The notes below the pieces were generated by a model. That model did no database searches, was not told where the DNA came from, and worked only from the letters and a program-made list of their open reading frames with translations. Positions 1-6,168 of a stretch of DNA of 6,201 nt are shown here, in pieces. Both the position numbers and the translations under genes were made by a program. Every line of letters begins with the position of its first letter. Within the stretch, counting starts at the first letter, position 1. The stretch is from an uncultured Eubacteriales bacterium (GTDB taxonomy: Bacteria > Bacillota > Clostridia > Peptostreptococcales > Anaerovoracaceae), in NCBI GenBank assembly GCA_910583765.1, contig CAJTYS010000087.1, positions 1-6,201 on the forward strand. The letters run 5' to 3'.

Positions 1-71
1 TTGTTTGTTATGCCCTTTATTTCTTGATTATCCTCTACTTATTTGTTTCAAACTTCTTCCTCTCTCTTGAT

Positions 72-93
72 GGCGGCAGTCTCAAATGCCGCT
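72..93 (-). other. Hairpin downstream of the DUF2207 gene, not a clear terminator
   Basis: GCGGCA (87-92 read on the minus strand) and TGCCGC (73-78) form a 6-bp GC-rich stem with an 8-nt loop, 44 nt after the DUF2207 stop. The bases that follow are CATCAAGAGAGAG with no run of T, so it is not a canonical Rho-independent terminator. It could be a 3' processing or stabilising hairpin. The rest of 1-136 is AT-rich, purine-rich on the minus strand, and holds no gene that I can support. Confidence 0.3.
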
Positions 94-136
94 ATGTTCA
101 TATACCGGACATGCCAGTTTCGCTGGTTTCATGACT

Positions 137-2074
137 TTACCAGGAGCCGCCTCCGCCTCCGCCAAAGCCGCCTCCAGAGAAACCTCCCCCGGAAAAACCG
201 CCGCTGGATATGCCTCCGGAACCGCTTTCTGACGCAGACGGCACGCTGATGCTCTGCCCCATGGCATAGGAGCAGGAATGAAAGGCGTTCATGAACACCC
301 AGGTATTGAAAGCTGACTGTCCATAATGCCCGCCATACCAGCTTGGCGGCTGCACTGCAATGGATTCAAAGTTCTTAGCCCATTTGTCCGACAGGCCGAA
401 GACATAGGCGTATGGCAGTATATGATAAAAATAAGTCGGATCTTGGTTCACCAAAGCCTCCAGCCGCTGCAGCTCCGCGGTCTCGATAAAGTGGCGGAAT
501 CCTAAGATCTTCCCTGTGATCCTCGTTCCATAAGGCGTGCGCTTGCGCATCTGTCTGGCGCAAATGTAGGCGACCACCGAGCTAACAGCAGTCATTACGC
601 CCGCAGCCGTTCCCGCCAGATAATCGATGAGTCCTGCTGCGCCGCATAAAACAGCGGCTTCCAGGATCAAGAGGATTATGTTGCCTACCCGATATCCGCC
701 CCGCTTCATGCTGTCCTTTTTATCATAAAAATACATGCCAATGAGATATAAGATCAGCATCACAGCGGAAAGGGGCGCCGCAGCAATGGCAAATGCGCCT
801 TCCTGAGCAAAGAGACTGCTGAACACCACGCCGGCTCCCACTGGGATCACCATGAGAATGGCGGCAATGATCCGGGCAACGCTGCCGCTCTTGTAAAAAA
901 TTCTGTACTTTTTCTTCTTGTACTTCTTTTTCAGCTGATCTGCCGCAGTCTGGTAGGAATCGTAAAACGATTCCCTCAGATCAGATAGTGCCACGGAGGT
1001 CCCGTCCCCACACTGGAACAGCCCGTCCATCAGCGTATGCTCAAAATCATTGGCACCCTCTGGCAAGTCTCGCTCCTTGTGAAGCAGGAACTGACCCAGC
1101 TCCTGTTCCTCGATGGTAATGTGGCCCTGCTCCGCGAAGTAAATAATCATGGAAACCATGTCCGCTTTGTCCACATAACCGTCTACGATATATCCCATAT
1201 CCGCAGAGGTCAGTCCATCCGGCGGATAAAACTCCACGGTTCGGATCATCTTGGCATCCTTGCCAAAACGCAGCCACAAAATGGCAGCCAACAGTCCGCA
1301 AAAGATCAAGGTCAGCAGCAAAGCTGAATACGCCCAATCCGTAGTCATTTCATTCTTGAAATACCCTTCCGGCAAAACAGCCTGCACCGTGATCCCCACG
1401 CCTTGAGGAAGTGTCCTGGCAGCCTTGATTTCAATGTCCTGATCCCGTACCTTCACCTTTAGCAGATCGGAAAAAGCGTCACTGCCGTAATAGCCGGCAT
1501 ATGCTTGAAGGCTGTCTGCGTCAAATTCTTTTGGCATATGGATCCGCACTCTGGTCTTTTGGATGGAAGTTTCCCAGCCTTCTCCACTATTTCCCTGTGG
1601 CAGCACATTGTAATAGAGCATGTCGTAGGCATCGATCTTATCATCATAAAGCCTGCATCGATAAGAGATCTTGTAAGTCTGCTTTCCTGTGACCGTCACG
1701 TCCTCGTCACCCACTCGGATAATGAGATTTCCATTTTCCTTGTAAGTGTCGTACTCGTAACCATTGACCTTCACTTGGTCGATCTTCATGTTCCGGCTCT
1801 GTTCCACCTTTTCACCACCCACGTTATAATAGGCAGTCCCTTCAAGGGGTATGTAGCGAAAGATCCCGTGCTTTGCCCTGTGAAAATCCACAGCAATGGT
1901 CTCTGTGATCTCCAGGGAATTGTCCTCTCCCACCGTTACATCCACGTCAAAAGATTCCGTGTCAAAATCATAACTTGCCGCCCGTGCGTCCTGAGCACCC
2001 ATAGGCCCCAGCCACAAGAGCATGGTGAGGATCACGGCCAGTAGGCCAATGGTTTTAAAACCGCACTTTAACAT
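137..2074 (-). CDS. DUF2207 domain-containing membrane protein with Gly-rich C-terminus
   Basis: Predicted 645-aa exported and membrane-anchored protein of the DUF2207 (YciQ-like) family; its biochemical function is unknown. A signal peptide covers residues 1-32, with a hydrophobic core LLAVILTMLLWL and a likely cleavage after ARA. An extracytoplasmic beta-rich DUF2207 domain follows (about 33-240, including HGIFRYIPLEG). TM1 lies at about 247-270, then the family-typical VEFYPPDGLTSADMGYIVDG segment. Further hydrophobic segments are at about 397-422, 426-450 and 463-506. The tail (619-645) is Ser/Gly-rich and ends GGGGGGSW, as is usual in this family. The ATG at 2074 was chosen because AGGAGAGG (2084-2091) sits 9 nt upstream and the signal peptide begins there; the open frame extends to a TTG at 2104 without a better site. 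It overlaps the lemA stop by 20 bp, which suggests translational coupling. Family call is confident; role is not. Confidence 0.93.
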   Translation of the reverse strand: MLKCGFKTIGLLAVILTMLLWLGPMGAQDARAASYDFDTESFDVDVTVGEDNSLEITETIAVDFHRAKHGIFRYIPLEGTAYYNVGGEKVEQSRNMKIDQVKVNGYEYDTYKENGNLIIRVGDEDVTVTGKQTYKISYRCRLYDDKIDAYDMLYYNVLPQGNSGEGWETSIQKTRVRIHMPKEFDADSLQAYAGYYGSDAFSDLLKVKVRDQDIEIKAARTLPQGVGITVQAVLPEGYFKNEMTTDWAYSALLLTLIFCGLLAAILWLRFGKDAKMIRTVEFYPPDGLTSADMGYIVDGYVDKADMVSMIIYFAEQGHITIEEQELGQFLLHKERDLPEGANDFEHTLMDGLFQCGDGTSVALSDLRESFYDSYQTAADQLKKKYKKKKYRIFYKSGSVARIIAAILMVIPVGAGVVFSSLFAQEGAFAIAAAPLSAVMLILYLIGMYFYDKKDSMKRGGYRVGNIILLILEAAVLCGAAGLIDYLAGTAAGVMTAVSSVVAYICARQMRKRTPYGTRITGKILGFRHFIETAELQRLEALVNQDPTYFYHILPYAYVFGLSDKWAKNFESIAVQPPSWYGGHYGQSAFNTWVFMNAFHSCSYAMGQSISVPSASESGSGGISSGGFSGGGFSGGGFGGGGGGSW

Positions 2075-2615
2075 TTTCTCGTTCCTCTCCTGTCTCCACT
2101 TCAAAAAGAGGCTGTCTTGTGAAATGAAACATTTTGGCGATCAGATTGCTTGGAAACATCTGCACTCTGGTGTTCATCATCTTTACTAAAGCATTGTAAA
2201 ACTTCCTGGAATTAGCAATGTCTTCCTCCACCCGCTGCAGCTGTCTCTGCAGGTCCAGGAAATTGGTGTTGGCCTTAAGGTCCGGGTAGTTCTCAGAAAC
2301 CGCGAACAGCGTCCCCAAGGTCTGGGACAACGCGTTTTCTCCAGCGATCCGCTCGTCTCTTGTGGCTGCTTTCCTAGTCACGTTCCTCGCGTCTGTGACG
2401 TTTTCTAGAGTGTCCTTTTCATGAGCCGCGTAGCCCTTTACAGTCTCCACCAGATTGGGGATCAGATCATATCGTTTTTTCAGGAACACGTCCATGGTGG
2501 CAAAAGCCTCTTCCACGCTGTTTTTCAGTTTTACAAAACCATTATAAGACATGATCAGCCAAAAAAGGACAACTGCCACAAAAAGGACTGCCCCGATGAT
2601 TACGCTTGTGTTCAT
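2055..2615 (-). CDS. lemA: LemA family protein
   Basis: 186-aa LemA family protein, the usual length for the family. One N-terminal membrane segment (about residues 3-23, VIIGAVLFVAVVLFWLIM) is followed by a long, mostly helical domain outside the membrane. Family signatures visible are YNGFVKLKNSVEEAFATMDV, the RYDLIPNLVETVKGYAAHE segment, YPDLKANTNFLDLQ, and the closing FYNALVK / MFPSNLIA motif. The ATG at 2615 has an excellent Shine-Dalgarno AAGGAGGG (2624-2631) 8 nt upstream, so the longer TTG-initiated frame from 2648 is unlikely. The gene lies 14 bp after ung and overlaps the DUF2207 gene by 20 bp. LemA and DUF2207 genes are frequent neighbours in Firmicutes, so the two products may work together in the envelope; this is inference, because LemA function in bacteria is not established. 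Confidence 0.95.
   Translation of the reverse strand: MNTSVIIGAVLFVAVVLFWLIMSYNGFVKLKNSVEEAFATMDVFLKKRYDLIPNLVETVKGYAAHEKDTLENVTDARNVTRKAATRDERIAGENALSQTLGTLFAVSENYPDLKANTNFLDLQRQLQRVEEDIANSRKFYNALVKMMNTRVQMFPSNLIAKMFHFTRQPLFEVETGEERENVKVRF
2084..2091 (-). promoter_or_regulatory. Ribosome binding site of the DUF2207 gene, inside lemA
   Basis: AGGAGAGG lies 9 nt upstream of the ATG at 2074 and within the last codons of lemA. It decides the start in favour of the signal-peptide Met over the TTG at 2104. Confidence 0.8.
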
Positions 2616-2623
2616 GCTCTCTT

Positions 2624-2631
2624 CCCTCCTT
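2624..2631 (-). promoter_or_regulatory. Ribosome binding site of lemA, overlapping the ung stop codon
   Basis: AAGGAGGG lies 8 nt before the lemA ATG at 2615 and decides that start. The TAA stop of ung (2630-2632) shares two A bases with it, so ribosomes ending on ung stop exactly on the lemA site. Confidence 0.85.
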
Positions 2632-3301
2632 ATTCTGGGATGCTCCAATCAATGGGTTCTTTCCCAAAGCGTTTCAAAAATGCGTTGGTTTTAGAGAAAT
2701 ATTTACCGCCCCAAAAGCCGCTGCTGGCCCCTAATGGACTTGGATGCGCGCCTTTGAGGATCAAATGCCTGTTGTTTGTGATCAAGTTTTCTTTTGCCTT
2801 CGCATTAGCGCCCCACAAAATGAAGACCATGGGATCTTCCCGATCATTGAGCGTTTCAATGACTCTGTCCGTAAAAATTTCCCAGCCCTTTCCCCTATGG
2901 GAATTAGCTTGTCCCCGTCTGACAGTCAGAGCTGTGTTGAGCATCAGCACGCCGTTTCTTGCCCAGCTTTCCAGGCATCCGTGAGACGGCGGCTCTATAC
3001 CCAGGTCATCCTTCAGCTCTTGGAAAATGTTCACCAGAGACGGCGGCGGGGGCACTGGTTTTTGCACAGAAAAACAAAGACCATGGGCCTGCCCAGGCTG
3101 ATGATACGGATCCTGCCCTAAAATCACTGCTTTTACCTCCTTGTAGGGCGTGAATTTCAATGCGTTGAAAATGTCGTACATGCTCGGGTAAATCACTCTG
3201 GTCTTGTATTCCTTTATCAGAAACTGCCGTAAGTTCTGATAATATTCTTTTTCAAATTCTCCCTCTAGGATCTGGTCCCAGTCGTTTCCTATATTCACCA
3301 T
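2630..3301 (-). CDS. ung: Uracil-DNA glycosylase, family 1
   Basis: 223-aa family-1 uracil-DNA glycosylase, a cytoplasmic base-excision repair enzyme that removes uracil from DNA. The length is normal. The water-activating motif GQDPYH is at residues 62-67 (catalytic Asp64). The uracil-binding GVLMLNTALTV segment (Asn about 122) and the HPSPLGA loop with catalytic His about 186 are present, followed by GKYFSKTN. The loop carries Gly where most homologues have Ser (HPSPLS), a mild substitution. The ATG at 3301 was chosen because MVNIGNDWDQIL aligns with the usual Ung N-terminus; the 34 extra codons back to a TTG at 3403 are not Ung-like. No Shine-Dalgarno precedes 3301, and a promoter ends 6 nt before it, so the mRNA may be leaderless. 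The gene heads the lemA-DUF2207 operon. Its TAA stop is part of the lemA Shine-Dalgarno (TAAGGAGGG). Confidence 0.97.
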   Translation of the reverse strand: MVNIGNDWDQILEGEFEKEYYQNLRQFLIKEYKTRVIYPSMYDIFNALKFTPYKEVKAVILGQDPYHQPGQAHGLCFSVQKPVPPPPSLVNIFQELKDDLGIEPPSHGCLESWARNGVLMLNTALTVRRGQANSHRGKGWEIFTDRVIETLNDREDPMVFILWGANAKAKENLITNNRHLILKGAHPSPLGASSGFWGGKYFSKTNAFLKRFGKEPIDWSIPE

Positions 3302-3307
3302 GGCTTT

Positions 3308-3336
3308 ATTATATCGGAGATTTTGGGGAATGACAA
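3308..3336 (-). promoter_or_regulatory. Sigma-70/SigA-type promoter of the ung-lemA-DUF2207 operon
   Basis: On the minus strand, TTGTCA (3331-3336, five of six -35 consensus bases) is separated by exactly 17 bp from TATAAT (3308-3313, perfect -10). The next six bases, AAAGCC, lead directly to the ATG of ung, so the expected transcription start falls on or within a base or two of the start codon. This is the only promoter found for the operon. A short inverted repeat (AGGAT-TTT-ATCC) just upstream of the -35 is too small to interpret. Confidence 0.72.
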
Positions 3337-3460
3337 GGGATAAAATCCTGATGTGAAAGGTACTGGAAATGGCACTGCGGGTTTCTGACAAGCTAACGTC
3401 CAATATCCTTTACCGCAGATATTACTTCGTCCCTCTGTTTTTTCCAACTCAGCGATACCT

Positions 3461-4972
3461 TTATATTTGATCCATCTGTTTTACGATCTCCGCTTTTATG
3501 ACCCATTTCCCTGAGCGTCTGCTTCCAGTTCTTAGCAATATGCCTTTTTCCTGTAATCTTGGCAACATCCGCTTAATGGTTGCCATAGAAATATTCGTGG
3601 CTTTCTGGATCTCCTTTTGCGTGATGGAGGGGTTTTCTTTTATCAATTGCAAAATTCTCGCTTCTTTTTTATTCAATTGAAGCTCTATCGCAATCGTATT
3701 CATTTTAGTCTCATCAGTCGCTATTTTAGTCTCATTAGTCGCTATTTTAGTCTCAACCGTCTCTCTTAAACGATCATGTCCAAAATCAAATGAATACGCT
3801 TCATTGAGCGGCACCGTGATCCGAAACACATCGCCTTCTTTAAATTCCGGTTCTTTTCCAGAATAAAACTTCACATATTTAAACAAATTTCTAACACCTG
3901 ATCCAAGCTGGTCAGAATAGCCGATATTTCTGAAAAACGACGCAATGATTGGATTCTTTGGATTTGGCTCTAGATTTTCTGGCCTGATCACGCCCTCCCC
4001 CACTGCTCTGTTCGCGTTTTCCACATACATTTTGTCCTTTTCAATCACGAATTTCGCTCGAAAGGAACTTGTCAACTCACGATGAATCAATGTGTTCACC
4101 AACATTTCCCGCGCTATGATATCCCTAAGACTCTTTCTCTGATCATCTTCCAAAAAAAATTTATCTGGAAGATGCTTTCTAGCAAACGCCATGAGCTGCT
4201 CATAGCTTTCGATCAAATTCGTAGTAACGATTTCCCGATCATCGTAACGGTCCACATTTACCTTCCGAACCAACGCGTCTGTGACATAAGCTGGAACCAC
4301 ATTCAAAATCACGTCGTCTTTCCCTAACAGCATCACCGATGCCAGATTGTATCCCTGCTGCCCGGTCGCAGGATCAAATCCATACAACCCTGCGCTTTTC
4401 AGTAACTGTTCGTCATTCATGTCCTTCCATGGGTGATTACCTGGGATATTATTTGTGGCCATCACCCGAATCCTTTGCAGCAAATCCAATCTCAAATCCT
4501 CTAATGTCAGATATGGATATATCTTCCTTTCCGTATAAATATTCTGCTTTCTGAGATACATGGCTGCGATCTGACTGGTAGCCGTAACCTTAACATCTGC
4601 GTCATCTATACGATCATAAATGATTTTTCTATAGCTGTGGACTTCAGCGCTTGGCGGCACATGCACATGAATTATCACATGTCCGGCCTCGTCCTTGATA
4701 ATTTCCGGTGAAAGGTAGGTGGTCGGTGAAAAAACAGATGGATTGCTCACTACGCTGATAAAATTCTTTACCATATCAGGAGCAGCCTTTTCCGAAATGC
4801 CTGATACTGTCCCATCGTCCAATACGCCCATGAAAAGATCTCCGCCAAAACGGTTTAGAAAAGAACATACTGTTTCATAAGTATCAGATTCAATCCCATT
4901 CCCGCAGCGCTTAAATTCAACTGCCACGGTTTCGCCTATCACAAGCATGGATTGTAATGTTTTCAAATCCAA
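3461..4972 (-). CDS. AlbA_2 (Schlafen-type) / GHKL-like ATP-binding transcriptional regulator with C-terminal winged helix
   Basis: About 503 aa; resembles the family annotated as ATP-binding protein or putative transcriptional regulator. The N-terminal AlbA_2/Schlafen domain (about 10-130) contains GETVAVEFKRCG and FLNRFGGDLFMGVLDDGTVSG. The middle (about 280-390) resembles HATPase_c_4, with REMLVNTLIHREL as the N-box-like segment and DQLGSGVRNLFKY near its end. A linker (about 405-424) repeats ETKIAT(N/D). The C-terminus (about 434-494) is a winged helix: NPSITQKEIQKATNISMATIKRML then a basic wing RTGSRRSGKW. DNA binding and regulation are inferred from these domains; the ligand and targets are unknown. 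The open frame begins with GTG at 4981, but that GTG lies inside GGGAGGTG, so TTG at 4972, 8 nt after GGAGG, is the better start and gives MDLKTLQSM. The gene appears more AT-rich than its neighbours, which may reflect transfer. It is divergent from the ATPase gene. Confidence 0.85.
   Translation of the reverse strand: MDLKTLQSMLVIGETVAVEFKRCGNGIESDTYETVCSFLNRFGGDLFMGVLDDGTVSGISEKAAPDMVKNFISVVSNPSVFSPTTYLSPEIIKDEAGHVIIHVHVPPSAEVHSYRKIIYDRIDDADVKVTATSQIAAMYLRKQNIYTERKIYPYLTLEDLRLDLLQRIRVMATNNIPGNHPWKDMNDEQLLKSAGLYGFDPATGQQGYNLASVMLLGKDDVILNVVPAYVTDALVRKVNVDRYDDREIVTTNLIESYEQLMAFARKHLPDKFFLEDDQRKSLRDIIAREMLVNTLIHRELTSSFRAKFVIEKDKMYVENANRAVGEGVIRPENLEPNPKNPIIASFFRNIGYSDQLGSGVRNLFKYVKFYSGKEPEFKEGDVFRITVPLNEAYSFDFGHDRLRETVETKIATNETKIATDETKMNTIAIELQLNKKEARILQLIKENPSITQKEIQKATNISMATIKRMLPRLQEKGILLRTGSRRSGKWVIKAEIVKQMDQI
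3702..3760 (-). repeat. 21-bp in-frame tandem repeat encoding ETKIAT(N/D)
   Basis: Three consecutive units at 3702-3722, 3723-3743 and 3744-3760 begin with the identical 12 bases ATTTTAGTCTCA on the plus strand. Units 1 and 2 differ at a single base; unit 3 diverges after the first 12. On the coding strand they give VETKIATNETKIATDETKM, a charged 7-residue repeat linking the ATP-binding part to the winged helix. Confidence 0.9.
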
Positions 4973-4978
4973 GATCAA

Positions 4979-4986
4979 CACCTCCC
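4979..4986 (-). promoter_or_regulatory. Ribosome binding site deciding a TTG start for the AlbA_2 gene
   Basis: GGGAGGTG on the minus strand ends with the in-frame GTG at 4981. Its GGAGG core lies 8 nt before TTG at 4972, the ideal distance, while the GTG itself and the TTG at 4978 are too close to be served by it. Confidence 0.6.
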
Positions 4987-5054
4987 GCTATCAGTCTCCA
5001 CTCTGCCATGCCGCAAAACACACATGATTTTCGCCATCTGCTTGTATTGATAGT

Positions 5055-5099
5055 ATTTTACCACAAAAGGCTCCCAAAGCGGTGATTTAATTTTCGACA
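5055..5099 (-). promoter_or_regulatory. Probable promoter and upstream element of the AlbA_2 gene
   Basis: The minus strand carries an extended -10, TGG-TAAAAT (5055-5063), with no recognisable -35 (ACCGCT at the 17-bp position). The block TGTCGAAAATTAAATC (5084-5099) would sit at about -36 to -51, where an UP element or an activator site would lie. The predicted start near 5048 leaves a leader of about 75 nt before the TTG at 4972. Confidence 0.6.
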
Positions 5100-5159
5100 C
5101 CGCAGGCCTGCACATTCTATATAAGACGACCCCTGGATATGAAGCCGCCGTCATCCGCC

Positions 5160-5204
5160 TGTCGAAAATTAAATCGTTCCACCCAGCTCCTTTTGTGGTA
5201 CAAT
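5160..5204 (+). promoter_or_regulatory. Probable promoter and upstream element of the AAA-ATPase gene
   Basis: Extended -10 TGG-TACAAT (5196-5204) without a good -35 (GTTCCA at the 17-bp position), preceded by the same TGTCGAAAATTAAATC block (5160-5175) at the same distance as in the opposite arm. The predicted start near 5211 gives a leader of about 90 nt before the ATG at 5302. That leader contains GGGCC (5220-5224) and GGCCC (5248-5252), which could pair weakly. Confidence 0.6.
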
Positions 5205-5288
5205 GTCAATAGAGCGTGAGGGCCAAAGCATGCGGATTCGGACGAAAGGCCCCGCGGCTTGGGTAAAACACAAAGGGGCGTGAAAAGG

Positions 5289-5295
5289 AAAGGAG
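5289..5295 (+). promoter_or_regulatory. Ribosome binding site of the AAA-ATPase gene
   Basis: AAAGGAG lies 6 nt before the ATG at 5302, which also starts the conserved family N-terminus. Confidence 0.75.
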
Positions 5296-5301
5296 ACGGA
5301 C

Positions 5302-6168
5302 ATGGCAAGGACCATCAGCATCGGGCATCAGGACTTTGAAACGATTCGAACGAAAAACATTTTTTACGTGGACAAGACCCATTTCATCAAAGAATGGTGG
5401 GAGCAAGGCGACATGGTGACGCTGATCACCCGCCCCAGACGCTTCGGGAAAACCCTGCTCATGAGCACCGTGGAAAAATTCTTTTCCACGGATTACGCAG
5501 GAAGAAGCGACTTGTTTACGGGGCTTTCCGTTTGGAAAGAGGAAGAATATCGAAAGCTGCAAGGGACTTACCCTGTGATCTTTCTCAGCTTCGCGGACGT
5601 GAAAGAGAATTCCTTTTCCCAGGCCAGGGAAACCATCTGCCGGACCATTCGGCGATTATACAAAAAGTTCGATTTCTTGCTGGAATCGGGCCTCCTCAGC
5701 GAGGAAGAAAAGACGGAATTCCAAAGCGTGTCCGCTGTCATGAACGACAGCCGAGCCTCGGTTTCCCTGCGGGCCTTGTCGGACTACCTGTCCCGCCACT
5801 ATGGAAAAAAAGCCATCGTCTTGCTGGACGAGTACGACACACCCATGCAGGAAGCCTACGTGGGCGGCTATTGGAACGAAATGTCGGCTTTCATCAGAAG
5901 CCTGTTCAACGCCACTTTCAAAACCAACCCTCATCTGGAGCGGGCCGTCATGACGGGCATCACCAGGGTCAGCAGTGAATCCATCTTTTCCGACCTGAAC
6001 AACCTGGTGGTGGTGACCACCACTTCCAAGAAATATGAGGATTGTTTCGGCTTCACGGAAGAGGAAGTCTTCGCCGCCCTAGACGAGCAAGAGCTGTCAG
6101 ATCGGAAAGAAGAAGTCAAATCATGGTACGATGGTTTCACCTTCGGTGATTTTGTCAAGATTAGTTGA
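5302..6168 (+). CDS. AAA-ATPase-like protein (PF09820 family), 3'-truncated, probably a pseudogene
   Basis: 288-aa frame matching the N-terminal half of the 'predicted AAA-ATPase' family whose intact members run to roughly 500-580 aa and end in a DUF1703 PD-(D/E)XK nuclease-like domain. Visible motifs are the opening SIGHQDFETIRTKNIFYVDK, a family-type P-loop RPRRFGKTLLMST (44-56), Walker B VLLDEYDTPM (173-182), the TGITRVSSESIFSDLNNL segment (218-235), and SWYDGFTFG (274-282). In relatives the last motif runs into a conserved NPWS segment; here the frame changes to DFVKIS and stops, so the nuclease-like half is absent. The ATG at 5302 has AAAGGAG (5289-5295) 6 nt upstream. The gene is divergent from the AlbA_2 gene and shares its promoter architecture. 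These genes are often multicopy in anaerobes and their cellular role is not settled. The ATPase part might still be made, but loss of function is more likely. Confidence 0.85.
   Translation: MARTISIGHQDFETIRTKNIFYVDKTHFIKEWWEQGDMVTLITRPRRFGKTLLMSTVEKFFSTDYAGRSDLFTGLSVWKEEEYRKLQGTYPVIFLSFADVKENSFSQARETICRTIRRLYKKFDFLLESGLLSEEEKTEFQSVSAVMNDSRASVSLRALSDYLSRHYGKKAIVLLDEYDTPMQEAYVGGYWNEMSAFIRSLFNATFKTNPHLERAVMTGITRVSSESIFSDLNNLVVVTTTSKKYEDCFGFTEEEVFAALDEQELSDRKEEVKSWYDGFTFGDFVKIS

Larger units (their letters stand above)
5055..5204. repeat. Long imperfect inverted repeat with two 45-bp arms (divergent twin promoter)
   Basis: The left arm (5055-5099, read on the minus strand) and the right arm (5160-5204, plus strand) both read TGTCGAAAATTAAATC, then 13 bases, then CCTTTTGTGGTA, then (A/C)AAT. 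The first block matches 16 of 16 bases and the second 15 of 16. The 13-base spacer is diverged (2 of 13 match) but exactly equal in length. A 60-bp centre (5100-5159) separates the arms and contains the perfect 10-bp palindrome GCAGGCCTGC at 5102-5111. Confidence 0.93.

Noticed and set aside
43..249. 68-codon plus-strand open frame at the left end
   Set aside because: It is mostly antisense to the Gly-rich tail of the DUF2207 gene, has no ribosome site and its protein looks like an antisense translation.
1505..2044. 179-codon plus-strand open frame opposite the DUF2207 gene
   Set aside because: It lies wholly antisense to a well-supported domain, lacks a ribosome site and resembles no family.
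2421..2984. 187-codon plus-strand open frame across lemA and ung
   Set aside because: It is antisense to two certain genes and spans their junction; no coding character.
3375..3423. Inverted repeats CTGCGG/CCGCAG and AATATC/GATATT between the AlbA_2 gene and ung, as a possible terminator
   Set aside because: One has a 32-nt loop, the other a weak AT stem; neither is followed by a T run on the minus strand.
3302..3460. Open frame without stop of about 50 codons between the AlbA_2 gene and ung
   Set aside because: It has no start codon with a ribosome site, overlaps the ung promoter and resembles nothing; probably chance.
5117..5308. 63-codon minus-strand open frame in the divergent intergenic region
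   Set aside because: It runs through the right promoter arm and has no ribosome site or family-like sequence.
5206..5562. 118-codon minus-strand open frame opposite the ATPase start
   Set aside because: It is antisense to the conserved ATPase N-terminus and to its leader; no recognisable protein.
5394..5978. 194-codon plus-strand open frame inside the ATPase gene
   Set aside because: It is an out-of-frame, Arg-rich shadow of the ATPase reading frame.
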